Shown: positions 54,380-62,378 of the stretch, one piece after another | Layout of the letters: every line of letters starts with the position of its first letter | Numbering within the stretch: the first letter of the stretch is position 1 | Assembly: GCA_030427245.1 (NCBI GenBank) | Contig: JAUHXA010000041.1 | Coordinates: forward strand, 1-62,378 | DNA from: Bacteroidia bacterium | Lineage (GTDB): Bacteria; Bacteroidota; Bacteroidia; Chitinophagales; UBA2359 | Direction: 5' to 3' | Length of the DNA: 62,378 nt | Position numbers and translations under genes: made by a program | The notes under the pieces: model-generated | Database searches by the model: none | The model's input: only the letters and a program-made list of their open reading frames with translations | What the model was told of the DNA's origin: nothing

Positions 54380-55837
54380 ATGAATAGGTTTTTTAGACTT
54401 GCAGGACAATTTGTGTTACTCTTTGCGATCATGGGCATGTACTCATGTAGTAAAAAACAAACATCTTCCGCTACAGGTTGGGAATACAATGACCCTGATT
54501 GGGGTGGATTTCACGTAGCTGAAGAAAAAGAACAAAAAACAGGACCTGGTTTGGTATTGGTTCCTGGAGGTACTTTTACAATGGGAAATGTCGAAGAAGA
54601 CGTTATGTATGATTATCACTCTGTTCCTCATCGTGTGACGGTCTCTTCTTTCTACATGGATGAATCAGAGGTAACGAACGTAGCTTATCGAGAGTACTTG
54701 TATTGGCTGGAAAAACTTTTTGGAGATACCTATCCCGAATTGTATCAAAAAGCCGTACCGGATACTTTGGTTTGGTTGGAAGAGTTGGCTTACAATGAGC
54801 CTTTTGTTAAAAACTACTTCCGTCACCCTGCTTACAACAACTATCCCGTAGTAGGTGTAAGTTGGTTGCAAGCAAACGAATTTTGCAAATGGCGTTCGGA
54901 CCGTGTAAACGAGATGCTTTTGATTAAAGAAGGTATTTTGGATCAGGATCCTAATCAGTATGGCGCAGAACACTTTTCTACAGATGCTTACCTTTTGGGA
55001 CAATATGAAGGTGTCGTAAACAAAGGAATGAAAAATCACGACCCGAATGGACCTGAGACTCGTTCTGTTCGTTTCGATGATGGAATCTTATTGCCTGACT
55101 ACCGTCTACCAACAGAGGCAGAGTGGGAATATGCTGCTTTGGGTATCATTGCAGAAGGAAACGAGGAAAGATTTACCGATCGTAAACAATATCCTTGGAA
55201 AGGTGGTGGAGTACGTTACAGCGAACATGGCAAATGGCATGGTGACATCTTAGCAAACTTCAAAAGAGGTCGTGGTGACTACATGGGTATTGCTGGAAAA
55301 CTCAACGATAATGCAGAAATTACAGCTCCTGTAAAAAGCTATATTCCCAACGATTTTGGACTCTACAATATGGCTGGTAATGTAAGTGAATGGACTCTGG
55401 ATGTGTATCGTCCAATGACTTCAACAGATGCTCAGGACTTCAATGCTTTCCGTGGTAATGTATTCAAAACGATGGAAAAAGATGAAGAAGGAAAGATTGC
55501 TCCTAAAGACAGCTTGGGTCGAATCAAATATAGAGAATTGACCGAAGATGAAATTGGTAGCCGTACCAACTTCCGCAAAGCAAACGTTATCAACTACCGT
55601 GATGGTGATGAGGATTCTGCAGTAGGTTACGAAACCAATGCAACGACTTTGATTAGTGATAAATCAAGAGTTGTGAAAGGTGGTTCTTGGAAAGATGTAG
55701 CTTATTGGTTGGCTCCTGGTGCTCGCCGATACATGGACGAAGACAACGCTGCAAGTTGGATTGGATTCCGATGTGCTATGATTCGCGTGGGTTCACCTGA
55801 TGGAAAGAAATTTCCTAAAGCGAAGAAAAAGAAATAA
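54380..55837 (+). CDS. gldJ: Gliding motility/T9SS lipoprotein GldJ
   Basis: 485 residues. Lipoprotein signal with lipobox MYSC (Cys23). A SUMF1/FGE-like fold fills most of it: TGWEYNDPDWGGFHV, LVLVPGGTFTMGNVEEDVMYD, SSFYMDESEVTNVAYREYLYW, PVVGVSWLQANEFCKWRSDRVNE, YRLPTEAEWEYAALG, FGLYNMAGNVSEWTLDVYRP, RVVKGGSWKD, WIGFRCAMI. The ATGW/GGF start and the MDESEVTNVAYREYL stretch match GldJ better than its paralogue GldK. GldJ is needed for gliding and T9SS function at the outer membrane. It is not an active formylglycine enzyme. The basic tail (KKFPKAKKKK) is unusual. Confidence 0.85.
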   Translation: MNRFFRLAGQFVLLFAIMGMYSCSKKQTSSATGWEYNDPDWGGFHVAEEKEQKTGPGLVLVPGGTFTMGNVEEDVMYDYHSVPHRVTVSSFYMDESEVTNVAYREYLYWLEKLFGDTYPELYQKAVPDTLVWLEELAYNEPFVKNYFRHPAYNNYPVVGVSWLQANEFCKWRSDRVNEMLLIKEGILDQDPNQYGAEHFSTDAYLLGQYEGVVNKGMKNHDPNGPETRSVRFDDGILLPDYRLPTEAEWEYAALGIIAEGNEERFTDRKQYPWKGGGVRYSEHGKWHGDILANFKRGRGDYMGIAGKLNDNAEITAPVKSYIPNDFGLYNMAGNVSEWTLDVYRPMTSTDAQDFNAFRGNVFKTMEKDEEGKIAPKDSLGRIKYRELTEDEIGSRTNFRKANVINYRDGDEDSAVGYETNATTLISDKSRVVKGGSWKDVAYWLAPGARRYMDEDNAASWIGFRCAMIRVGSPDGKKFPKAKKKK

Positions 55838-55883
55838 TACTTTTGTAGTAATTGACTGGTGATTGATAAACTGGTCATAAAGC

Positions 55884-55922
55884 AAAAATCCCCAAACAAT
55901 TTGATATTGTTTGGGGATTTTT
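55884..55922. terminator. Bidirectional intrinsic terminator
   Basis: 17-bp arms (AAAAATCCCCAAACAAT and its complement) around TTGAT, followed by a T run, between convergent gldJ and asnB. Confidence 0.92.
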
Positions 55923-55942
55923 TTTGTTTGGAGGAAAAGATA

Positions 55943-57868
55943 TCACCTTATCCTCTTCCCCCACCAATTCTGAAAAACCAATAACTTCCAAAGCGTAATC
56001 GCCGAATCTTCGGGGTTGGAAGAATGGATTTTTTGGAGTAGGTTTTGAATGGCTTCAAAATGAAAAATCCCTTGGTGTTCGATGAAATCACGCCCGAACA
56101 ATTCCTTGAAGGTCTGTTGGTGCATATCCGTTCTGAACCACTGCAATAAAGGAACTTCAAAACCTTGTTTGGGACGATTGTATAGGGCTTTTGGAAGTAG
56201 GTGACGACAAGTATCTTGCAAAATTCGCTTTTTCAGTTGCTTATTGATTTTGTAAGAAGCAGGAAGCGAAAAGGCAAACTCAACTAATCGGTGGTCTAAA
56301 AAAGGCGTGCGTACTTCCAAACTTTGACACATACTCATGCTGTCGACCTTGTGCAGCATATCGCCCTGCAAAACCAAGTGCATATCTGTGTAAAGCACTT
56401 CATTGAAGTCTCCTCCCCTTGCAGAAATATATTGCAGAATGTCTTGCTTTCGTTTTTCGTATTCTGCTTTATCGAAGTCCACTGCCATGTACTGCAATGC
56501 TTTTTCGGTAGGCAGCCACTGAGCCCATTGCCAATACCGTTCTTTGTTACCCGCTTTCATTCCCTTCGCAAATCGATCCAATTGTCTTGCCAAATTGCTG
56601 CTTTTGGAGTGACGACCTTTGGGCATCATCCGCCAAAATGGGCTACCCATTTTGACCAAACCCGACAAAAACCCTTTTTCTCTCGCCCTAAATTCCGCTG
56701 CATGTTTGTTGTAGCCCGCCAACAATTCATCCCCGCCATCTCCCGACAATGCTACTTTGGCATATTTGCGGGTGTGCATACTCAATATATTGACCGCCAA
56801 AGCCGATGAATCTGCAAAGGGTTCGTCAATGTAGTCGAGTACCGTTTGAAGGTTGGCAAAAAGTTCTTCGTTGGTCAATCGGAAAACAGTATGGTTGGTT
56901 CGGTATTTAGAAGCGACCAATTCTGCATAACTCGTTTCGTCAAAATGGGGCTGGTCTTCAAAACCAATCGAAAAGGTGTTGAGCTTTTGGGTGTGATTGG
57001 AAGCCAAAGCAACAATCACAGAGGAGTCTATTCCGCCACTCAAAAATGCGCCCAAAGGCACATCTGCCACCAATCTCATTCGCACCGAATCCTCCAATAA
57101 TTGAAGGAATGTTTTTTGGGCATCTTCATAAGTCAAAGGTGTTTTTTGCAGCCAAGCATTGAAGGGAATCTGATACCATGATTTTTGCAGAATGGGGGCT
57201 TTCTTTTCTTTTAGTCGAACTATTAGGTAATCACCTGGACGCAGCTTGCGGACATTTTGAAAAATGGAATGTGGTGGTGGGATGTAATTGAATTCTAAAT
57301 AATTGAAGAGTGAAACAGTGTCTAATTGAAGTGGAAATGCTTGTCCCGAAACCTCGGGATTGAAGGCCAACAAAGCTTTCATTTCAGACGCAAAAATCAG
57401 TTTTTCATCGTCTTGATAGACCAAGAGGGGTTTGATTCCCATTCGGTCACGAGCGATGAAAAGCGTTTCTTCTTGATTATCATAAATTGCAAGGGCAAAA
57501 AAGCCATTTAATTTTTGAAGCATTTCGGCTCCCCACTGAATGTAGGCATAGAGCAACACTTCGGTATCGCCATTGGAGCGATAAAAAGATTTATCTATAC
57601 CAAGTTCTTGTTGTATTTCTCGAAAATTGTAAATCTCTCCATTGAATACAAGTGTGTATCGTTTGGATGAATCGGTAAAAGGTTGAGCTGCCGCAGTAGA
57701 GGTGTCAATGATGGATAAACGGGTATGTCCGAGGACGACTTTTGAGTTTTGATAGGTACTGTAAAGGTCAGGGCCTCTATGCCTTAAGGTCTGAACTGCT
57801 TGTGAAATAAGATGAAAATGGGATGTTCCTTTGGGAGAAAGAGCTGCAATGCCTACAATACCGCACAT
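55943..57868 (-). CDS. asnB: Asparagine synthase (glutamine-hydrolysing)
   Basis: 641 residues from 57868, so that processing exposes Cys2 in MCGIVGIAAL; the frame continues 7 codons further up, which would block that. The glutaminase domain (1-220) has NFREIQ, NGDTEVLLYAYIQWG and GFFALAIYD. The synthetase domain has the PPi loop LSGGIDSSVIVAL near 275, ALSGDGGDELLAGY and HKVDSMSMCQSLEVRTPFLDHRLVEF. It makes asparagine from aspartate, ATP and glutamine, or amidates a surface-polysaccharide or antibiotic precursor as many paralogues do. Divergent from secDF. Confidence 0.94.
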   Translation of the reverse strand: MCGIVGIAALSPKGTSHFHLISQAVQTLRHRGPDLYSTYQNSKVVLGHTRLSIIDTSTAAAQPFTDSSKRYTLVFNGEIYNFREIQQELGIDKSFYRSNGDTEVLLYAYIQWGAEMLQKLNGFFALAIYDNQEETLFIARDRMGIKPLLVYQDDEKLIFASEMKALLAFNPEVSGQAFPLQLDTVSLFNYLEFNYIPPPHSIFQNVRKLRPGDYLIVRLKEKKAPILQKSWYQIPFNAWLQKTPLTYEDAQKTFLQLLEDSVRMRLVADVPLGAFLSGGIDSSVIVALASNHTQKLNTFSIGFEDQPHFDETSYAELVASKYRTNHTVFRLTNEELFANLQTVLDYIDEPFADSSALAVNILSMHTRKYAKVALSGDGGDELLAGYNKHAAEFRAREKGFLSGLVKMGSPFWRMMPKGRHSKSSNLARQLDRFAKGMKAGNKERYWQWAQWLPTEKALQYMAVDFDKAEYEKRKQDILQYISARGGDFNEVLYTDMHLVLQGDMLHKVDSMSMCQSLEVRTPFLDHRLVEFAFSLPASYKINKQLKKRILQDTCRHLLPKALYNRPKQGFEVPLLQWFRTDMHQQTFKELFGRDFIEHQGIFHFEAIQNLLQKIHSSNPEDSAITLWKLLVFQNWWGKRIR

Positions 57869-57979
57869 ATAATCAGGTTTTATTTTCAAAATTAACCAAA
57901 ATCTAACTTATACTCAAAAATTAGTTGTCACACGGTTCTTAAAAACCAAACCTTCCTATGATTCCATCAGATAAAGATT

Positions 57980-57987
57980 TATATTTG
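57980..57987 (+). promoter_or_regulatory. Candidate secDF promoter -7 box TATATTTG
   Basis: Exact TAnnTTTG. With transcription starting just after it, secDF mRNA has a leader of about 250 nt. No clear -33 element. Confidence 0.45.
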
Positions 57988-58050
57988 CACTCCAATTTTA
58001 TGCCGTAGCGGATTCTGGCTATAGCTACTGTATAAAATTAGTTTATATAA

Positions 58051-58182
58051 GGACTCAAAAAACTTAGTACAAGTTTAGGTTTTGAGGTAACGAAAAGGTG
58101 TCCTCTCAAAACCGATGGAAAGATGTCACCTTTTACATTTCACTTCAAGGATTACACCTTTCCTCTAAAACTGTACTTAGTT
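58051..58182 (+). promoter_or_regulatory. Structured secDF leader (possible attenuator or riboswitch-like element)
   Basis: Three interleaved inverted repeats lie 60-190 nt before the secDF ATG. Outer: ACTTAGTACAAGTTT (58062-58076) with AAACTGTACTTAGT (58168-58181). Stem A: GGTTTTGAG (58078-58086) with CTCAAAACC (58105-58113). Stem B: AAAAGGTG (58093-58100) with CACCTTTT (58127-58134). B's left arm lies inside A's loop and its right arm outside, so A and B form a pseudoknot or are alternatives. A further CACCTTT occurs at 58155-58161. No known riboswitch class recognised. Confidence 0.45.
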
Positions 58183-58244
58183 CGAAGAGTTTATGTTTTA
58201 ATTTATATTTATTTTATTCTTTTAAAAAATTAAATGGTATAACC

Positions 58245-61200
58245 ATGCAGGCAAAAGGATTAGTGAAATTTTTTGGAATCGCTCTAGTACTTGTATGCCT
58301 AATTCAGTTATCGTTTACCTTTATAGCCAAAAAGGTAGAAGGAGATGCGAAAGACTATGCCTTAGCTGAGATGGGGACTTCAGAAGTTCCTACCGAACAA
58401 GCTCCTTTGGAGCAGTATCGTATCCTCAGAAGGCAGTATCTTGATTCTATGTCCACAGAACAGGTGTATCCTATTTGGAATTTCACCTACAAGGATGTGA
58501 AGGAACGCGAACTGAATTTAGGTCTGGATTTACAGGGTGGTATGAGTGTGGTACTTCAGGTATCCCTCGAAGAATTGGTGAGAGCAATGGCAAACAACAG
58601 CACAAATGCTACGTTTACACAAGCTATTGCAGAAGCTAAAGAAAAGATGAAAAGTGACAACAGAGGTTTTGTCACACTTTTCGGTGAGTCATTCGAAAAC
58701 ATTGATGGCAATGCTCGATTGGCTTCTATCTTTTCTACAGTAGAAAACCAAGGCATTATCGGTCCTAACGATTCCAATGAGGCAGTATTGGCAGCAATTC
58801 AAAAAGAAGCCGATGATGCAGTAAATCGTACGTTTGAAATCTTACGTGCTCGTATTGACAAATTTGGGGTGACTCAGCCAAACATTAATTTGTTGGCGGC
58901 TACCAACCGAATTGTCGTAGAGTTGCCTGGTGTGGATGATCCTGAAAGGGTTAGAAAACTGTTGCAGACGACTGCACAGTTAGAATTTTGGGAAACTTTC
59001 GCTCTTGATCAAGATTTAGCAAACCGATTTGCAGAAGCCGACAGAATCGTTAAAGAAAGATTGGATTTGGGTAATGGTAATTCTACTACTCAAACCAAAG
59101 TTGATACAGAAAGCGATGAGGAAGACGCAGATAGCGATGTTGAGAATGTAGTGGAGGAAGTAGCAGAAGACATCGAAGAAGCTGCTACTGATGCAGCAGA
59201 AGATGTTGCAGAGGCAGTAGAGGATGCGACAGATGGAGAGGACGAAAATACGCTCTTAGCAAATGCAGATAATGATTCTACTGACCAAACCTCTTTGCTT
59301 CCTGAAGAAGGCGATGCAAGTACTCAAAACCCATTTTTGAGTTTGATTCAGTTTGGTCGTCAAGGTTCTGCTATTTTGGGATATGTGGACGGAAATGATA
59401 CTTCTAAACTATTTGAATATCTCAAGATTCCTGAAGTACGCACAGCTTTCCCCGAAAACTTCAAATTGTTGGTGGGTGCAAAGGCTGCTGGCATTGAAGA
59501 GAATCCCAACTTGTTTGAGTTTTACGGTATCAAAAGCCGTTATGGTAACAACTTCAAAGCTCCAATGGAGGGTGATGTAATTACCGATGCTCGCCAAGAC
59601 AATGATTACCAACAGCAGATTGTGGTAAGCATGGATATGAATGCAGAAGGTGCAAAAAAATGGAAACAATTGACACGAGAAAACCTCCAAAAGAGTGTGG
59701 CAATCGTGTTGGACAATCAAGTATATTCCGCTCCTGTGGTTCAGGCCGAAATCGGTGGCGGACGCTCACAAATTACTGGAAACTTTGACGTAACAGAGGC
59801 ACAAGACCTTGCAAACGTGTTGAAAGCGGGTAAACTTCCTGCAAAAGCACGAATCGTTGAGGAAGCTATCGTTGGACCTTCTTTGGGACAGCGTTCTATC
59901 AATGCGAGTTTGACTTCCTTGATTGTAGGGATGGTTTTGGTATTGATTTTTATGATTTTCTACTACGGAAGTAGTGGGGTCGTTGCCAACTTAGCTTTGG
60001 TCGCCAACTTGTTTTTTGTGATTGGTATTTTGGCTTCTTTGGGTGCTACACTTACCTTGCCAGGTATGGCGGGTATTGTATTGACGATTGGTATGGCTGT
60101 GGATGCAAACGTGATTATCTTTGAGCGTATTCGTGAGGAACTGGCGAGAGGCAGTGGACTGCGAAAAGCGATTCACGATGGTTACACCAAATCCTACTCT
60201 GCGATTATTGATGCGAACTTAACAACCTTGATTACTGCTGCAATTCTTTACTACTTCGGTTTAGGTCCTGTATTGGGTTTTGCAACGGTATTGATTATCG
60301 GTATTTTCTCTTCTTTGTTTACGGCAATTCTTCTTACTCGTTTGATTATCGACTGGTGGTTGGCTAAAGGCAAAGAAGTAAACTATTCGACCAAACTTAC
60401 AGAAGGTATGTTCAAAAACTTGGACATTGACTTTGTAAACCGTCGTAAAATCACCTATATCTTATCGGGTGTATTGATTGTCATAGGTTTGATTTCTTTC
60501 ACCTTCAAAGGTTTTGAATTGGGGGTTGACTTTAAAGGAGGCTGGACGTATGTAGTTGATTTGAAACAGGACGTGACCAATGAGCAAGTCAAAAGTGCTT
60601 TGGATGCTCCTCTGGAAGAAGAAAGTATTTTGGTGAGAGATTATGATACCAATACCCAAAAGAAAATTACTACAAGTTATTTGATTGGCAGTGATGACGA
60701 GCAAGCAGGTGGAATGGTCGAACAAAAACTTTTTGAAGGATTACAGTCTATTACTGGAGCAACAAGTCTAGAAGATTTCCAATCGAACTATATACAGAGT
60801 TCTCAAAAAGTAGGTCCGACTATTGCAGATGATATTACAAGAGGTGCTTATTATGCAACGATTTTTGCATTGTTGGGCATCTTCCTCTATATCGTGGTTC
60901 GTTTCCGCAGATGGCAATTTGGTTTGGCAGCGGTCTTGACGATTATTCACGATACCTTGATACTACTGACTTTGTTCTCTATTTTCCCAGGTATTTTGCC
61001 TTTCTCGATGGAAATTGACCAAAACTTTATTGCAGCCTTGCTGACAGTAATTGGTTATTCTATCAACGATACAGTGGTTGTATTTGACCGTATCAGGGAG
61101 TATTTGCAATTGAGACCCAAGGATGATGAAAAGAGAGTTATCAACGATGCGATTAACAGCACCTTGAGTAGAACAATTATTACATCACTTACAACTTTGT

Positions 61201-61427
61201 TAGTTGTCTTAATATTGTTTATCTTTGGTGGAGAAGTGATACAAGGTTTTGCATTTGCATTGCTTGTTGGTATCATCGTAGGTACTTACTCTTCTATCTT
61301 CGTGGCAACACCACTTGTTGTAGATTTGTCGGAATACATGGCAAAACGAAAAGCTGCTCAAATGCCAATTGAGAAAAGCAGAAACAACAATAGAAGAGGA
61401 AAAGGTAAGAAAGTAAGTGCTAAATAA
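58245..61427 (+). CDS. secDF: Fused protein translocase SecDF
   Basis: 1060 residues from the ATG at 58245; the open frame runs 49 codons further up through the structured leader, but the first helix begins MQAKGLVKFFGIALVLVCLI. SecD half: periplasmic P1 head with LGLDLQGGMSVVLQV, RIDKFGVTQPNI, IVVELPGVDDPERV, then about six membrane helices (GMAVDANVIIFERIREEL). SecF half begins near residue 720 (MFKNLDIDFVNRRKITYILSG, GVDFKGGWTY, VGPTIADDITRGA, GYSINDTVVVFDRIREYL). Twelve helices expected. It pulls exported proteins across the inner membrane using proton motive force. Fused SecDF is normal in Bacteroidota. An unusual acidic stretch (residues about 283-372) interrupts the P1 region. Confidence 0.96.
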   Translation: MQAKGLVKFFGIALVLVCLIQLSFTFIAKKVEGDAKDYALAEMGTSEVPTEQAPLEQYRILRRQYLDSMSTEQVYPIWNFTYKDVKERELNLGLDLQGGMSVVLQVSLEELVRAMANNSTNATFTQAIAEAKEKMKSDNRGFVTLFGESFENIDGNARLASIFSTVENQGIIGPNDSNEAVLAAIQKEADDAVNRTFEILRARIDKFGVTQPNINLLAATNRIVVELPGVDDPERVRKLLQTTAQLEFWETFALDQDLANRFAEADRIVKERLDLGNGNSTTQTKVDTESDEEDADSDVENVVEEVAEDIEEAATDAAEDVAEAVEDATDGEDENTLLANADNDSTDQTSLLPEEGDASTQNPFLSLIQFGRQGSAILGYVDGNDTSKLFEYLKIPEVRTAFPENFKLLVGAKAAGIEENPNLFEFYGIKSRYGNNFKAPMEGDVITDARQDNDYQQQIVVSMDMNAEGAKKWKQLTRENLQKSVAIVLDNQVYSAPVVQAEIGGGRSQITGNFDVTEAQDLANVLKAGKLPAKARIVEEAIVGPSLGQRSINASLTSLIVGMVLVLIFMIFYYGSSGVVANLALVANLFFVIGILASLGATLTLPGMAGIVLTIGMAVDANVIIFERIREELARGSGLRKAIHDGYTKSYSAIIDANLTTLITAAILYYFGLGPVLGFATVLIIGIFSSLFTAILLTRLIIDWWLAKGKEVNYSTKLTEGMFKNLDIDFVNRRKITYILSGVLIVIGLISFTFKGFELGVDFKGGWTYVVDLKQDVTNEQVKSALDAPLEEESILVRDYDTNTQKKITTSYLIGSDDEQAGGMVEQKLFEGLQSITGATSLEDFQSNYIQSSQKVGPTIADDITRGAYYATIFALLGIFLYIVVRFRRWQFGLAAVLTIIHDTLILLTLFSIFPGILPFSMEIDQNFIAALLTVIGYSINDTVVVFDRIREYLQLRPKDDEKRVINDAINSTLSRTIITSLTTLLVVLILFIFGGEVIQGFAFALLVGIIVGTYSSIFVATPLVVDLSEYMAKRKAAQMPIEKSRNNNRRGKGKKVSAK

Positions 61428-61528
61428 ATTAATGAAGAAAAGTAAACCAACTATATTTTATCATTTGGTGTTCCGTTTTTTCTAATGGAATATCGTGATT
61501 CGAGTAGTGCCTAAATTTGGGGATAAAT

Positions 61529-61558
61529 GCCGAGCTTAATTTTTAAGCTCGGCTTTAT
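61529..61558 (+). terminator. Probable secDF terminator
   Basis: Arms GCCGAGCTTAA (61529-61539) and TTAAGCTCGGC (61543-61553), loop of three T, followed by TTTATTC. About 100 bp after the stop. Confidence 0.8.
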
Positions 61559-61969
61559 TCATTATGGGCTTACTGTTAATTGATAAAAAAGTTTATGACA
61601 ACAAATAGTGTAATCCCAAAAGAAAGGTCTTCATAATCATAATACCGCCAACGATAGTTATTAGTTTTTCATCAAACTAATATTTTAATTCCCTTCCTCA
61701 AAACAGACAAATAAAAATAGAGTTATTCTATTTTCTACCAAACTTCAATTCTGTTTAGTTTGATAGAGTATTCCATTTACAATATACAGTAAATTATATT
61801 TTGGTTTCCTTTGGTTATCAAAGAAAATTAAGATACTTTCCCACTGATTTATTGACACATCTCAACTGACTGAACAATAGTTTAATGAGCGAAAATTCCC
61901 AACTCAAATAAAACTGATTATCCAGTTATTACATAACATTACTATAATTTCAAAATTGCCACATTTTTT
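61559..61969. other. AT-rich intergenic DNA
   Basis: A gap of about 410 bp with no ORF, hairpin or repeat that I can support. Confidence 0.5.
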
Positions 61970-62353
61970 ATGAACAAAAATGATAATTTAGATAACCAAA
62001 ACCCAACAACAAAAAAATATTTGACTGTATATCTAATTATTTTTGGAGCTTTATTGCTATGTTTTAGAGCTTTTCAAAATCATTACCCCTTATTGTATTC
62101 TGATACAGGCACTTATATACGCTCTGGTTTTCTAGGTACAGTTCCATTAGATCGTCCAATAATATACGGATTGTTTTTAAGACACATTAGCCTGTCTGTA
62201 ACTCCATGGCTGGTTATTTTCACCCAAGGATTGCTTATTAGTATCCTAATGTATTTAGTGCCTGACCGAAAACAGGCTTTATTTAAAAAAAACGGATTAA
62301 AAAAAAACATCTATGATGATGTTTTTCTGAATTTTAAGACATTTTTTTTCTAA
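61970..62353 (+). CDS. Short membrane protein, probably a truncated gene
   Basis: 127 residues. Two hydrophobic segments (about 16-36 and 73-97) flank HYPLLYSDTGTYIRSGF and VPLDRPIIYGLFLRHISL, which read like the N-terminal part of a larger polytopic envelope protein, possibly a glycosyltransferase-like one. After residue ~98 the sequence turns into poly-Lys/Asn/Phe encoded by A and T runs, including a terminator-like hairpin at 62303-62326 (AAAAACATC / GATGTTTTT). This suggests that the original gene was cut by a frameshift, recombination or a terminator insertion. It could also be a real short protein. The window ends 25 bp later. Confidence 0.5.
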   Translation: MNKNDNLDNQNPTTKKYLTVYLIIFGALLLCFRAFQNHYPLLYSDTGTYIRSGFLGTVPLDRPIIYGLFLRHISLSVTPWLVIFTQGLLISILMYLVPDRKQALFKKNGLKKNIYDDVFLNFKTFFF

Positions 62354-62378
62354 ATCATTAACATAGAGTGTATTATGT

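Noticed and set aside
54380-55837. Calling this gene gldK
   Set aside because: The N-terminal TGW...GGF segment and the DVMYD and MDESEVTNVAYREYL stretches fit GldJ better, and it lies beside porU as gldJ does in flavobacteria; gldK normally leads a gldKLMN operon, which is absent.
58098-58244. A longer SecDF starting at the GTG at 58098
   Set aside because: The added 49 residues are unlike SecD N termini and are encoded by the structured leader; the ATG at 58245 leads straight into the first membrane helix.

Overview
The window is a 62.4-kb chromosomal piece of a Bacteroidota bacterium, probably of the Saprospirales type. The taxonomy is inferred. It rests on type IX secretion (T9SS) genes (porU, porV, a PorP/SprF protein, gldJ), proteins ending in T9SS sorting domains or the gliding-motility-associated C-terminal domain, a fused secDF, TAnnTTTG-type promoter boxes and little sign of Shine-Dalgarno sequences. 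I saw no rRNA, tRNA, CRISPR array, phage module or complete IS transposase.

Layout. 0-3.6 kb: a secreted leucine-rich-repeat T9SS substrate whose LRR block is an AT-rich island. 3.9-16.4 kb: housekeeping and metabolic genes (PlsC, an ornithine-cyclodeaminase-family protein, PHP phosphoesterase, an amidohydrolase lipoprotein, a DUF4056 protein, class II aldolase, a split DUF433/DUF5615 pair, a LUD protein, dut, a sugar-nucleotidyltransferase coupled to a TPR protein). 16.4-23.7 kb: a secreted glycosidase-like protein, an aldehyde dehydrogenase and two cell-wall enzymes (M23/LysM and lytic transglycosylase) around a tandem-repeat spacer. 23.8-30.1 kb: the accessory part, with an AAA ATPase/PD-(D/E)XK protein, a TIR-FGE-sulfatase fusion and a cluster of palindromic elements around a VOC protein, a sodium symporter and a CsaA-like protein. 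30.1-35.1 kb: a secreted nuclease lipoprotein, a cytochrome P450, an SRPBCC protein, a small membrane protein and murB. 35.2-42.4 kb: one 2390-residue Ig-like-repeat adhesin. 42.5-62.4 kb: comM/yifB, clpB, the porV-porU / sprF-gldJ cluster, asnB, secDF and a short membrane ORF at the edge.

How the genes fit together. SecDF drives export across the inner membrane. PorU, PorV, the SprF-like protein and GldJ belong to the T9SS/gliding machinery that puts proteins on the surface, and the LRR protein, the glycosidase-like protein and the giant adhesin are likely clients. MurB, the M23 protein and the lytic transglycosylase act on peptidoglycan.

Two observations stand out. First, the last 33 codons of the TIR-FGE gene look like a diversity-generating retroelement (DGR) variable region: 23 of 24 consecutive codons end in C or T, as expected for variants of AAY template codons, and they are followed by a constant block. 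No template repeat or reverse transcriptase was seen here, so any DGR machinery would act in trans. Second, just upstream of that gene lies a nested set of palindromic elements. A ~191-bp element sits at the centre of one palindrome and is itself split at its own centre by a 158-bp element. An unsplit, inverted 193-bp copy 2.6 kb away, also framed by a palindrome of different sequence, defines the boundaries.
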